DNA of 7,600 nucleotides, taken from contig RDXT01000619.1 in assembly GCA_004292985.1 (NCBI GenBank), positions 1,575-9,174 on the forward strand, in the 5' to 3' direction. Position numbers and translations under genes: made by a program. This DNA is from Bacteroidota bacterium. GTDB taxonomy: Bacteria; Bacteroidota; Bacteroidia; J057. Below are positions 1 through 5,976 of this stretch, in pieces. Position 1 is the first letter of the stretch. Every line of letters starts with the position of its first letter. The notes below the pieces were generated by a model. The model saw nothing but the letters and a program-made list of their open reading frames with translations. It was not told where the DNA came from and did no database searches.

Positions 1-151
1 GCGAAAATAACCATTCCCTTCGACAATGCCTTATGAAAAAACAACGATAATCGTGCCGGGATGCTTTGGGGGATGAATTACAAAGCGCTTATTTGTCTGG
101 CAGTCACGGATTTTATAGTTTCGGGTCCATTTTCAGTTAACCCACAGAGAT
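1..151. other. Leader/intergenic region upstream of the DUF2911 gene
   Basis: No complete gene is visible. Plus-strand frame 1 is open from the left edge to a TGA at 34-36 and would encode the tail AKITIPFDNAL, so it could be the last residues of an upstream plus-strand gene. Alternatively, an ATG read on the minus strand at 14-12, preceded by purine-rich GAAGGGA, could be the start of a divergent gene running off the left edge. Neither can be decided from so little sequence. The rest (37-151) looks non-coding and contains the probable promoter of the next gene. Confidence 0.5.
92..123 (+). promoter_or_regulatory. Probable Bacteroidota-type promoter for the DUF2911 gene
   Basis: TTTG at 92-95 is followed after 20 bases by TAGTTTCG at 116-123. 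The known consensus for the primary sigma factor of Bacteroidota is a -33 TTTG and a -7 TAnnTTTG with about 19-21 bases between them. The second element has one mismatch (C in place of the third T). A start site near 130 would leave a leader of about 20 bases before the ATG at 152. Motif matching by eye only; no transcription data. Confidence 0.45.
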
Positions 152-1003
152 ATGCACAGACTCACGCATTCTTTCCTCACCCTGATGATCGCCGTGATGG
201 CCCTCAGCGCCTCCGCCCAGATCAGAACCCCTGCGCCAAGCCCCCTGTCCAAGGTCGAGCAGCGCATCGGACTCACCGATTTTGTGGTCACCTACTCCCG
301 CCCCAGCGCCAAAGGCCGCGAAGTGTATGGCAATGTAGTGCCTTTTGATGCCCTGTGGCGTACCGGCGCAAACGCTGCTACCAAAATCAGCTTCGGCGAC
401 GATATCACCATCGGCGGACAGAAAGCCCTCAAAGGCGAATATGCCCTCTACACCATGCCCGGCAAAAAAGAATGGTCGGTGATGCTTTACAAAGACCTCG
501 CCCTCGGTGGCAACACCGCTGACTATGACCAGAGCAAAGAACTGCTCCGCTTCAAGGTCCCTGCCGAAAAGCTGCCCATGAAGTTCGAGACCCTCACCAT
601 TACCTTCGGCGACCTGACCCCCAACTCCGGGAACCTCTACATCATGTGGGAGGAAACGGTAGTGAAAATCCCTGTGAGCGTTGAAGTGGACAGCCGCGTG
701 GTTGCCGACATCGAGCGCGTGATGAAAGGCCCGTCTGCCAATGACTATGCACAGGCTGCCGGTTATTACCTCGACACCGACCGCGACCTCAACCAGGCCC
801 TGGCATGGATGAACAAAGCCCTCGAAGGAAATGAGCGCTACTGGCTCGTTACCCAAAAGGCCCGCATCCTGGGTAAAATGAAAAACTATGCCGAGGCAAT
901 CAAAACCTCCGAGCGCGCCATCGAGCTGGCCAAAGCAGACAAAGACGACAACTATATCCGCATGAACAAGGAGTACATCGCCGAGTGGAAAAAAGCGATG
1001 TGA
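152..1003 (+). CDS. Secreted DUF2911 domain protein with TPR-like C-terminus
   Basis: Predicted exported protein of 283 residues. The first 22 residues form a signal peptide: a basic start, a hydrophobic stretch and a cleavage site after Ala-Ser-Ala, just before Gln23. Residues about 28-170 match the DUF2911 family as found in Bacteroidota, including the SRPSAKGREVYG stretch at 49-60, the LWRTGANAATKI segment near 68-79 and a KGEYALYTMPG segment. The family has no assigned biochemical function. Residues about 190-283 are helical and TPR-like (YYLDTDRDLNQALAWMNKAL, then a second repeat around the YAEAIKTSERAIELAK stretch), which suggests a protein-protein contact surface. It probably acts in the periplasm or at the outer membrane. 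The ATG at 152 is chosen because the signal peptide begins there. The gene ends in tandem in-frame stops, TGA-TAA at 1001-1006. It is monocistronic or nearly so, with its own promoter-like element upstream and a strong terminator downstream. Family assignment is firm; function is unknown. Confidence 0.88.
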   Translation: MHRLTHSFLTLMIAVMALSASAQIRTPAPSPLSKVEQRIGLTDFVVTYSRPSAKGREVYGNVVPFDALWRTGANAATKISFGDDITIGGQKALKGEYALYTMPGKKEWSVMLYKDLALGGNTADYDQSKELLRFKVPAEKLPMKFETLTITFGDLTPNSGNLYIMWEETVVKIPVSVEVDSRVVADIERVMKGPSANDYAQAAGYYLDTDRDLNQALAWMNKALEGNERYWLVTQKARILGKMKNYAEAIKTSERAIELAKADKDDNYIRMNKEYIAEWKKAM

Positions 1004-1017
1004 TAAACTCTTTATCA
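1001..1017. repeat. Perfect 7-bp inverted repeat overlapping the DUF2911 stop codon
   Basis: TGATAAA at 1001-1007 and TTTATCA at 1011-1017 are exact inverted copies around the spacer CTC. The left arm contains both tandem stop codons of the DUF2911 gene. The arms are AT-rich and the loop is three bases, so as RNA it would be a weak hairpin sitting 13 bases ahead of the stronger terminator hairpin. It could be an accessory 3'-end structure, a small protein-binding site, or chance. Confidence 0.5.
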
Positions 1018-1030
1018 GCGTACACGTTAT

Positions 1031-1062
1031 ACCTGTGGGACCCAAAGCCCACAGGTTTTTTT
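1031..1062 (+). terminator. Rho-independent terminator of the DUF2911 gene
   Basis: A perfect 9-bp stem, ACCTGTGGG at 1031-1039 with CCCACAGGT at 1048-1056, closes an 8-base loop and runs straight into a T tract (1056-1062, the first T being paired). This is the canonical intrinsic terminator layout. It acts on plus-strand transcripts, 28 bases after the DUF2911 stop codon. There is no matching T tract for the opposite direction, so it is one-directional. The base after the T tract is the A of the start codon of the next predicted gene. Confidence 0.9.
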
Positions 1063-1392
1063 ATGCTGCGATACCTCCTGCCCTTCCTTTTATTGTGGCT
1101 GATCCTCCCCGCCGGGAGATTGGCAGCCCAGGTGCGCATACAGGCAGGTAATCCCGCCCCGGTCGCAAAACCCTTCGCCCCGGCAGATACCGGCAGCATA
1201 TCCTCCCTCCGCTTTCGCCTCCCCTCCTACGTACAGCAAAACCCCAGCGGCTACTCCCCCCTTTGCCGCCTCGAACTCAAGCTCGAAAACCGCCTCCCCG
1301 TCAGCGCATGGGTGAAAATAGACGAAGCCGCCCGCTACCGGGTGCAGCCCTTCCGCAGTGTGGACCTCCAGGTAAAACTCCTCCGGTTTTGA
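1063..1392 (+). CDS. Small predicted secreted protein, not recognised
   Basis: I do not recognise this 109-residue protein. Residues 1-23 look like a signal peptide: Met-Leu-Arg, a Leu-rich core, then Arg-Leu-Ala-Ala-Gln with likely cleavage after the second Ala. The mature part is about 87 residues, has no further hydrophobic span, starts with a Pro/Ala-rich linker (near residues 29-45), and continues with alternating polar and hydrophobic residues that suggest a small beta-rich domain (LCRLELKLENRLPVSAWVKI, then YRVQPFRSVDLQVKLLRF to the end). One Cys remains in the mature chain. The ATG at 1063 is preferred because the signal peptide begins there; an in-frame ATG at 985 would put 26 odd residues in front, overlapping the previous gene and the terminator. 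No ribosome site is possible upstream except within the terminator hairpin, so translation depends on readthrough or an unseen promoter. Codon use resembles that of the neighbours, which supports a real gene. Confidence 0.6.
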   Translation: MLRYLLPFLLLWLILPAGRLAAQVRIQAGNPAPVAKPFAPADTGSISSLRFRLPSYVQQNPSGYSPLCRLELKLENRLPVSAWVKIDEAARYRVQPFRSVDLQVKLLRF

Positions 1393-1433
1393 AGGAGAAA
1401 AAATCTCCCGTAACTTAAACCGCCCTTCCCCAA

Positions 1434-1482
1434 GTCCCTTCTCTCCAGTCTAACGTCTTGCGTCTCATGTCTAACGTCTCCC
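1434..1482 (+). repeat. Heptamer tandem array (GTCTNNN) across a start codon
   Basis: Five consecutive 7-base units with the pattern GTCTNNN lie at 1448-1454, 1455-1461, 1462-1468, 1469-1475 and 1476-1482. The first and fourth are identical (GTCTAAC), and GTCTAACGTCT occurs twice, 21 bases apart (1448-1458 and 1469-1479). Two further units in the same register, at 1434-1440 and 1441-1447, each differ from GTCT by one base in the fixed part. The ATG of the downstream PLP enzyme (1467-1469) lies across units three and four, so the array forms both the end of the leader and the first codons. No biological role is known to me. Confidence 0.7.
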
Positions 1483-2420
1483 TCCCCCACATCCAGTCCG
1501 CCCACGACCGCATTCGCCCCTACATCCACCGCACCCCCATTCTGACGTCAGAAACCCTGAACCAGCGTTCGGGCGCTTCTCTTTTTTTTAAATGCGAGAA
1601 TTTTCAAAAGATCGGCGCATTTAAAATCCGGGGTGGGATGAATGCCGCATTGTCTCTTTCGCCCGAAGAACTGCAAAAGGGTCTCGCCACCCACTCCTCC
1701 GGCAACCATGCCCAGGCGATTGCCTACGCAGCCCGGCAACTGGGTGTAAAAGCCTATATCGTGATGCCGCATACCTCGCCCAAAGTGAAGGTAGCGGCTG
1801 TGCAAGGCTACGGCGGCGAAGTGATTTTCTGCGAACCCAACCAGCAGGCCCGCGAGAGCACCCTTCGGGAAGTCGTGGAGCGCACAGGGGCCAGCTTTAT
1901 CCATCCCTACGACGACGACCGCGTGATTGCAGGACAGGCCACCTGCGCCAAAGAACTGATCGAAGATGTGCCGGACCTCAATGCGGTCATTGCCCCTGTC
2001 GGTGGCGGCGGCCTGATGTCCGGCTCCGCCCTGAGCCGCCACTACCTGCTGCCCGGCGGGAAGATGTATGCCGGAGAACCCGAAGGCGCTGCCGATGCCA
2101 TCTTGTCTTTTCAGAGCGGAAAGGTCGAAAAGGCGCCTTTTGTCTCCACTATTGCCGACGGCCTGATGACAGCCCTCAGCCCGCGTACGCTCGGCATTAT
2201 CCGCGAGCACGTTACGGAGATCATTCTGGTGAGCGAAGCGGAAATCATCGAAGCCCTGCGCCTGGTCTATGAGCGGATGAAGATTGTGGTGGAACCCAGT
2301 TGTGTGGTGCCGCTGGCCGCCGTGCTCAAACGCAGAGATTTGTTTGAAGGGCAAGGGGTGGGCATCATCCTCACGGGTGGAAATGTGGACCTTACGCAGA
2401 TCGGACGATGGCTTTCGTAG
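1467..2420 (+). CDS. PLP-dependent serine racemase / threonine dehydratase-like enzyme
   Basis: Cytoplasmic fold-type II PLP enzyme of 317 residues. Expected chemistry is deamination of L-threonine/L-serine to a 2-oxo acid and ammonia, and/or serine racemisation. Visible landmarks: the PLP lysine Lys53 in GAFKIRG (50-56); SSGNH at 77-81, where the second Ser (78) corresponds to the re-face catalytic Ser of eukaryotic serine racemase; the PLP-phosphate glycine loop GGGG at 179-182; EPEGAAD at 204-210, which keeps the Glu, Ala and Asp positions (204, 208, 210) of the racemase divalent-metal site; and Thr303 in LTGGNVDL, near the pyridine nitrogen. There is no C-terminal ACT-like regulatory domain, so it is not the full-length biosynthetic, isoleucine-inhibited IlvA type. 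The SSGNH and metal-site residues favour the serine racemase-like branch, but activity cannot be settled from sequence. The ATG at 1467 is preferred over an in-frame TTG at 1458; homology begins within ten residues and there is no other start nearby. No clear SD sequence or promoter is visible. Confidence 0.9.
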   Translation: MSNVSLPHIQSAHDRIRPYIHRTPILTSETLNQRSGASLFFKCENFQKIGAFKIRGGMNAALSLSPEELQKGLATHSSGNHAQAIAYAARQLGVKAYIVMPHTSPKVKVAAVQGYGGEVIFCEPNQQARESTLREVVERTGASFIHPYDDDRVIAGQATCAKELIEDVPDLNAVIAPVGGGGLMSGSALSRHYLLPGGKMYAGEPEGAADAILSFQSGKVEKAPFVSTIADGLMTALSPRTLGIIREHVTEIILVSEAEIIEALRLVYERMKIVVEPSCVVPLAAVLKRRDLFEGQGVGIILTGGNVDLTQIGRWLS

Positions 2421-2461
2421 AGAAAGCGGCTGATACATAGGCGCGAAGACAGAAAAGCCCT

Positions 2462-2469
2462 TATATTTG
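2462..2469 (+). promoter_or_regulatory. Promoter -7 element for tpiA
   Basis: TATATTTG matches the Bacteroidota -7 consensus TAnnTTTG exactly, 51 bases before the tpiA ATG and 41 bases after the preceding stop codon. No good TTTG was found at the expected distance upstream, so only half the promoter is supported. It would give tpiA its own start site near 2476. A 10-base palindrome, CAGAATTCTG (2479-2488), lies just downstream, at or after the predicted start site. Confidence 0.5.
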
Positions 2470-2519
2470 CGAAATTCTCAGAATTCTGAAATATATCCAC
2501 ACTTTAACACCCCGAAACC

Positions 2520-3281
2520 ATGCGCAAGCGCATAGCTGCCGGTAACTGGAAAATGAATCTCGACGCTACAGAGGCCCAATGGCTGCTCAGTGAAACGGTC
2601 CAGATTATCCGGAGCGAATATACCGGAACTGCGGAAGTTGTATTCGCACCTCCTTTTCCATATCTCGGCCTGGTACATCACCAGATCAAGGACTATCCGG
2701 GCTTTTACCTGTCCGGGCAGAATGTGCACCAGAGTGTTTCGGGCGCATTTACAGGCGAAGTGTCGGCTCCCATGCTGGCTTCCATGCATTGCTCGCACTG
2801 CATTGTAGGTCACTCGGAGCGCCGCCAGTATTTCCACGAAGGCAATGCCTTGCTGGCCGAAAAAATCAACCGCCTGCTGGAGCGCGACATCACCCCGATC
2901 TACTGCATCGGCGAAACCCTCGAAGAGCGCGAAGCAGGTCATACCCTCGAAGTTAACCGCGTGCAACTGAGCGAAGGCGCTTTTCACCTCGATGCCGCTG
3001 CTTTCTCCAAACTGGTCATCGCCTACGAACCCGTATGGGCCATCGGCACAGGCCGCACCGCCAGCCCGGAGCAGGCACAGGAAGTACATGCTTATATCCG
3101 CACCCTGATCGCCGCACAATATGGCGCTGAGGTGGCCGCTTCCATTTCGATTCTCTATGGCGGAAGCGTAAAAGCCGACAATGCCAAAGTCCTTTTTGCA
3201 CAGCCTGATATTGACGGCGGCCTCGTAGGGGGTGCCAGCCTCAAATCGCGGGAGTTTGCTGAAATCGTAAAGGCACTCTGA
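2520..3281 (+). CDS. tpiA: Triosephosphate isomerase
   Basis: Cytoplasmic glycolytic and gluconeogenic enzyme interconverting dihydroxyacetone phosphate and glyceraldehyde 3-phosphate. The 253-residue length is normal for the family. All catalytic residues are present: Asn9 and Lys11 in GNWKMN, His98 in GHSERR, and Glu170 in AYEPVWAIGTG, which also starts the flexible phosphate-gripping loop 6. The later phosphate-binding motifs YGGSVKADN and GGLVGGASL are intact near the C-terminus. The ATG at 2520 is certain, because the family's N-terminal strand begins at residue 4. There is no SD sequence in the preceding ACACCCCGAAACC stretch, as is usual for Bacteroidota. The gene has a promoter-like element at 2462-2469 and is followed after 43 bases by the M28 peptidase gene, with no convincing terminator between, so partial co-transcription is possible. 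Confidence 0.98.
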   Translation: MRKRIAAGNWKMNLDATEAQWLLSETVQIIRSEYTGTAEVVFAPPFPYLGLVHHQIKDYPGFYLSGQNVHQSVSGAFTGEVSAPMLASMHCSHCIVGHSERRQYFHEGNALLAEKINRLLERDITPIYCIGETLEEREAGHTLEVNRVQLSEGAFHLDAAAFSKLVIAYEPVWAIGTGRTASPEQAQEVHAYIRTLIAAQYGAEVAASISILYGGSVKADNAKVLFAQPDIDGGLVGGASLKSREFAEIVKAL

Positions 3282-3324
3282 ACCGGTTCCGGTATATTTT
3301 ATTGAATAGTTGATCTTACTCTAT

Positions 3325-4866
3325 ATGAAACGTATTCTCTCTCTCATGTTTCTGGGTGTAATGGCGCTGATGCTCAAAGCCCAGGAACCTGACCCATCTG
3401 TGCGCTACGCCGCCGGAATCACCGCTGCCGACCTCAAGGCGCACGAGCAGTTTCTCGCCGACGACCTGCTCGAAGGCCGCGAAACAGGTGAGCGGGGCAT
3501 GCAACTCGCCGGGCTGTACATCCGCAGCCACTTTATGCGCGTGGGCCTCAAGCCCGGCGTACCCGAAACACAGTCCTACTTTCAGCCCTTTTACCTCAAT
3601 ACGGTGGACATTGGCGGCTCCAAACTCACCCTGGGGAAAAAAACCTATGACTACGGCTCCGGCTTCGTATGTGTGGGAGGAACACCGCCACCTACACAAA
3701 CAGGCATTCCTCAGTTTGTCGGCTATGGCCTATCTGAAGCCGGATACAACAACCTCGAAGGACTGAAACTCGAGGGAAACATGGCCATGATGCTCGCGGG
3801 CTATCCGGAGCAGCGTGACCTGTCGCTGCGGGAGCAGTTTGCGGACTGGAGTGCGCGTTTCCGTGCCCTGCAGGAACTGGGCGCTGCAACGGTGTTGCTG
3901 GTGCTGCCCGATACGACATACAGCCTGTTGTCCCGCTTTATTCCCCGGCGATTTACGGAGGTAGGGGAGGCCCTTTCCGATAACCAGAGCCTGATGGTGA
4001 TGGTGAAAGAATCTGCTGCCGACCTCTATCTGAGCGCAGCCAAAACCACCGTGGCCAAGCTGCGTGCCGAATTGGTCAAAAGCCCCGTTCCTCCGGTGCT
4101 CAACCTGAAAAAAGCGCCGCTTACCTACGTTTCGCAGGCAGAGCGCAGCTCCAAACCCGGCGGCAATGTGCTGGGCTACCTCGAAGGAACCGACAAAAAA
4201 GACGAGCTGATCATCATTACCGCCCACTACGATCACATCGGCATCACCAATGGCCAGATCAACAATGGCGCGGATGACGACGGTTCCGGCACCTCGACCG
4301 TACTCGAACTCGCCGAAGCCTTTGCCCAGGCCGCCCGCGATGGCTACCAGCCCCGCCGCAGCATCCTGTTTATGACCGTTTCCGGTGAGGAAAAAGGCCT
4401 GCTCGGTTCTGAATATTATACCGACAACCCCATCTATCCGCTGGCAAATACCGTCGTGGACCTCAACATAGACATGACCGGACGCATCGATGCCCGCTAC
4501 GAAAGCAGCAAAGACTCCGCCAACTATGTGTATGTTATCGGCGCGGATAAACTCAGCTCCGAGTTGCATACCCTCAGCGAAAAAACCAACAAAACCTATT
4601 CGGGCCTCGTCATGGACTATACCTATAATGACGAAAAAGACCCCAACCGCTTTTACTACCGCAGCGACCACTACAATTTTGCCAAAAACAATATCCCGGT
4701 CATTTTCTATTTTACCGGGGTGCACGTAGATTACCATAAGCCGACCGACGACTACTGGAAACTCAATTATGAGAAAATGGCCAAAATCGGACGACTGGTG
4801 TTTCATACGGCATGGGAACTTGCCAACCAGGAAAACCGGATCGTGGTAGATAAAAAACCTGAATAA
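3325..4866 (+). CDS. Secreted M28-family zinc metallopeptidase with PA-like insert
   Basis: Exported peptidase of 513 residues, most likely an aminopeptidase acting in the periplasm or outside the cell. A signal peptide covers residues 1-19 or so (Lys-Arg, a hydrophobic core, then Lys-Ala-Gln). Residues about 30-115 form the first part of the family's N-terminal region. Residues about 120-275 resemble a protease-associated (PA) domain, beginning with a FVGYGL motif near 131 and continuing with a GNMAMMLAGYP segment. The peptidase domain holds the whole di-zinc set: His301 in AHYDH, Asp318 in GADDDGSG, catalytic Glu355 and zinc ligand Glu356 in SGEEKGLLGS, Asp383 in NIDMTGR and His471 in DYHKPTDDYW. 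It therefore looks active. The ATG at 3325 is preferred over an in-frame TTG at 3310, since the signal peptide starts there. The stop codon is 5 bases before the AI-2E gene, indicating an operon. The substrate is not predictable. Confidence 0.95.
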   Translation: MKRILSLMFLGVMALMLKAQEPDPSVRYAAGITAADLKAHEQFLADDLLEGRETGERGMQLAGLYIRSHFMRVGLKPGVPETQSYFQPFYLNTVDIGGSKLTLGKKTYDYGSGFVCVGGTPPPTQTGIPQFVGYGLSEAGYNNLEGLKLEGNMAMMLAGYPEQRDLSLREQFADWSARFRALQELGAATVLLVLPDTTYSLLSRFIPRRFTEVGEALSDNQSLMVMVKESAADLYLSAAKTTVAKLRAELVKSPVPPVLNLKKAPLTYVSQAERSSKPGGNVLGYLEGTDKKDELIIITAHYDHIGITNGQINNGADDDGSGTSTVLELAEAFAQAARDGYQPRRSILFMTVSGEEKGLLGSEYYTDNPIYPLANTVVDLNIDMTGRIDARYESSKDSANYVYVIGADKLSSELHTLSEKTNKTYSGLVMDYTYNDEKDPNRFYYRSDHYNFAKNNIPVIFYFTGVHVDYHKPTDDYWKLNYEKMAKIGRLVFHTAWELANQENRIVVDKKPE

Positions 4867-4871
4867 ATACT

Positions 4872-5966
4872 ATGCAAGCGAAAGAACGTCTGTGGATCAT
4901 TATTCCCTCGGTGCTGCTGTCGCTGGGCCTGCTGTGGTACTTTCGCGGCATCGTGGGATATGTGCTGGTCGCAGCCGTGCTCTCGCTGATCGGCCAGCCC
5001 CTGATCGGGATGCTGGATAAGGTGCAGTTTCGCAAATTCAGGCTCCCCAATGCCCTGAAAGCGCTGCTGACCCTCGTGCTGATGTATGGCATTCTGGGCA
5101 TTCTGTTCCTTCAACTCATCCCTCCGATTGTGGAGCAGGGTGCCCAGCTTCAAAATTTTGATGTATCGCGGATCGAAAGCTCGGTGCATGACCCTTTGCA
5201 TGATGCCGAAGTGGCTCTCCGCGGCTACCGGATCTACACCGATTCGCTTTCGCTGGAGGAATACCTGAGCCAGCGCGCGCTTACCTTCGCTTCGGCGATC
5301 AACGTTTCGGGCATCGTCAATTCAATAGCGGGCTACACGGGTGACTTTTTTGTGGCCTTTTTCACCGTGAGTTTTATTGCCTTTTTCTTTCTCAAAGACA
5401 GGAGTCTTTTTGCCCGAATAGCGCTCACCCTCACCCCTTCGAAGTACATCACCCAGGTCAAGACCATTCTTTCAGAAACCCGCCGCCTGCTGAGCCGGTA
5501 TTTTATCGGTATGCTGATCGAGTTACTATTGGTCTGGGGATTGGTTTCGCTGGGTTTATGGATATTTGGGGTGCCCAATTCGCTGCTGATTGGTTTTTTT
5601 GCAGGCCTGCTGAATGTCATTCCCTATGTCGGACCCCTGCTGGGTGCAGCCCTCGGCGGTACCCTTACCCTCATAAGCGGCCTTCAGCTCGAACTTTATT
5701 CCGAAACCCTGCCGATGGTGGCCAAAGCGGTTGCCGTCTGCATCGTCGTTCAATGGATTGATAATTTTGTGGTCATGCCCTACATCTCCTCCAACAGCGT
5801 AAAAGCGCACCCGCTGGAGATATTCCTGGTGACCATTGCCGCCGCCCAGATCGGCGGAATCGGAGGCATGATCCTTGCAGTACCCACCTATACCGTGCTG
5901 CGCCTGATCGCACGGGAGTTTTTCAGCCATTTTAAGGTGGTGCAGAGCATCACCCGCGAAATGTAA
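4872..5966 (+). CDS. AI-2E family (PF01594-type) membrane transporter
   Basis: Inner-membrane protein of 364 residues. Hydrophobic spans are seen at about 7-24, 27-45, 62-86, 159-174, a long region 214-275 with two or three spans, 282-305, and 314-348. A soluble stretch of about 65 residues lies between the third and fourth spans, as in the family. Recognisable family features are NVIPYVGP at 248-255, DNFVVMPYI from 297 and the Pro-Leu followed by a Gly-rich GGIGGMILAVP near the C-terminus. The family is named after the E. coli protein TqsA, linked to autoinducer-2 export, but many members transport other things (for example Na+/H+ or Na+(Li+)/H+ antiporters), so no substrate is claimed. The start is the ATG 5 bases after the M28 stop codon. 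The NUDIX gene follows after 10 bases. It is probably translated from one mRNA with both. Confidence 0.93.
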   Translation: MQAKERLWIIIPSVLLSLGLLWYFRGIVGYVLVAAVLSLIGQPLIGMLDKVQFRKFRLPNALKALLTLVLMYGILGILFLQLIPPIVEQGAQLQNFDVSRIESSVHDPLHDAEVALRGYRIYTDSLSLEEYLSQRALTFASAINVSGIVNSIAGYTGDFFVAFFTVSFIAFFFLKDRSLFARIALTLTPSKYITQVKTILSETRRLLSRYFIGMLIELLLVWGLVSLGLWIFGVPNSLLIGFFAGLLNVIPYVGPLLGAALGGTLTLISGLQLELYSETLPMVAKAVAVCIVVQWIDNFVVMPYISSNSVKAHPLEIFLVTIAAAQIGGIGGMILAVPTYTVLRLIAREFFSHFKVVQSITREM

Positions 5967-5976
5967 GTCCGCCTTT

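Noticed and set aside
137..1045. 302-codon open frame on the minus strand opposite the DUF2911 gene
   Set aside because: It mirrors the plus-strand gene in a GC-rich codon pattern, has no recognisable domain and would overlap a well-supported gene completely.
985..1062. An upstream in-frame ATG at 985 as the start of the small secreted protein
   Set aside because: It would overlap the DUF2911 gene and translate the terminator, and would bury the signal peptide behind 26 extra residues.
1394..1408. GGAGA/TCTCC hairpin with an A5 loop after the small secreted protein gene
   Set aside because: The stem has only five pairs and no T tract follows, so it does not qualify as a terminator.
1548..2438. 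296-codon open frame on the minus strand opposite the PLP enzyme
   Set aside because: It lies opposite a gene with all catalytic motifs intact; its composition (His- and Gly-rich) is typical of an antisense shadow.
3280..3300. Palindromic GAACCGGTTC followed by a T-rich stretch after tpiA, as a terminator
   Set aside because: The possible stems leave a loop of two bases or fewer, and the T stretch is interrupted by A and not adjacent to the stem.
3293..3300. TATATTTT as a promoter -7 element for the M28 gene
   Set aside because: It lacks the final G of TAnnTTTG, and no TTTG lies at the right distance upstream.
3730..4806. 358-codon open frame on the minus strand opposite the M28 peptidase
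   Set aside because: It is Val/Gly/Phe-rich antisense reading of a complete zinc peptidase, with no family features.
4872..5966. Reading the AI-2E name as evidence of quorum sensing
   Set aside because: The family name comes from one member; nothing nearby (no LuxS, no Lsr genes) supports autoinducer handling.
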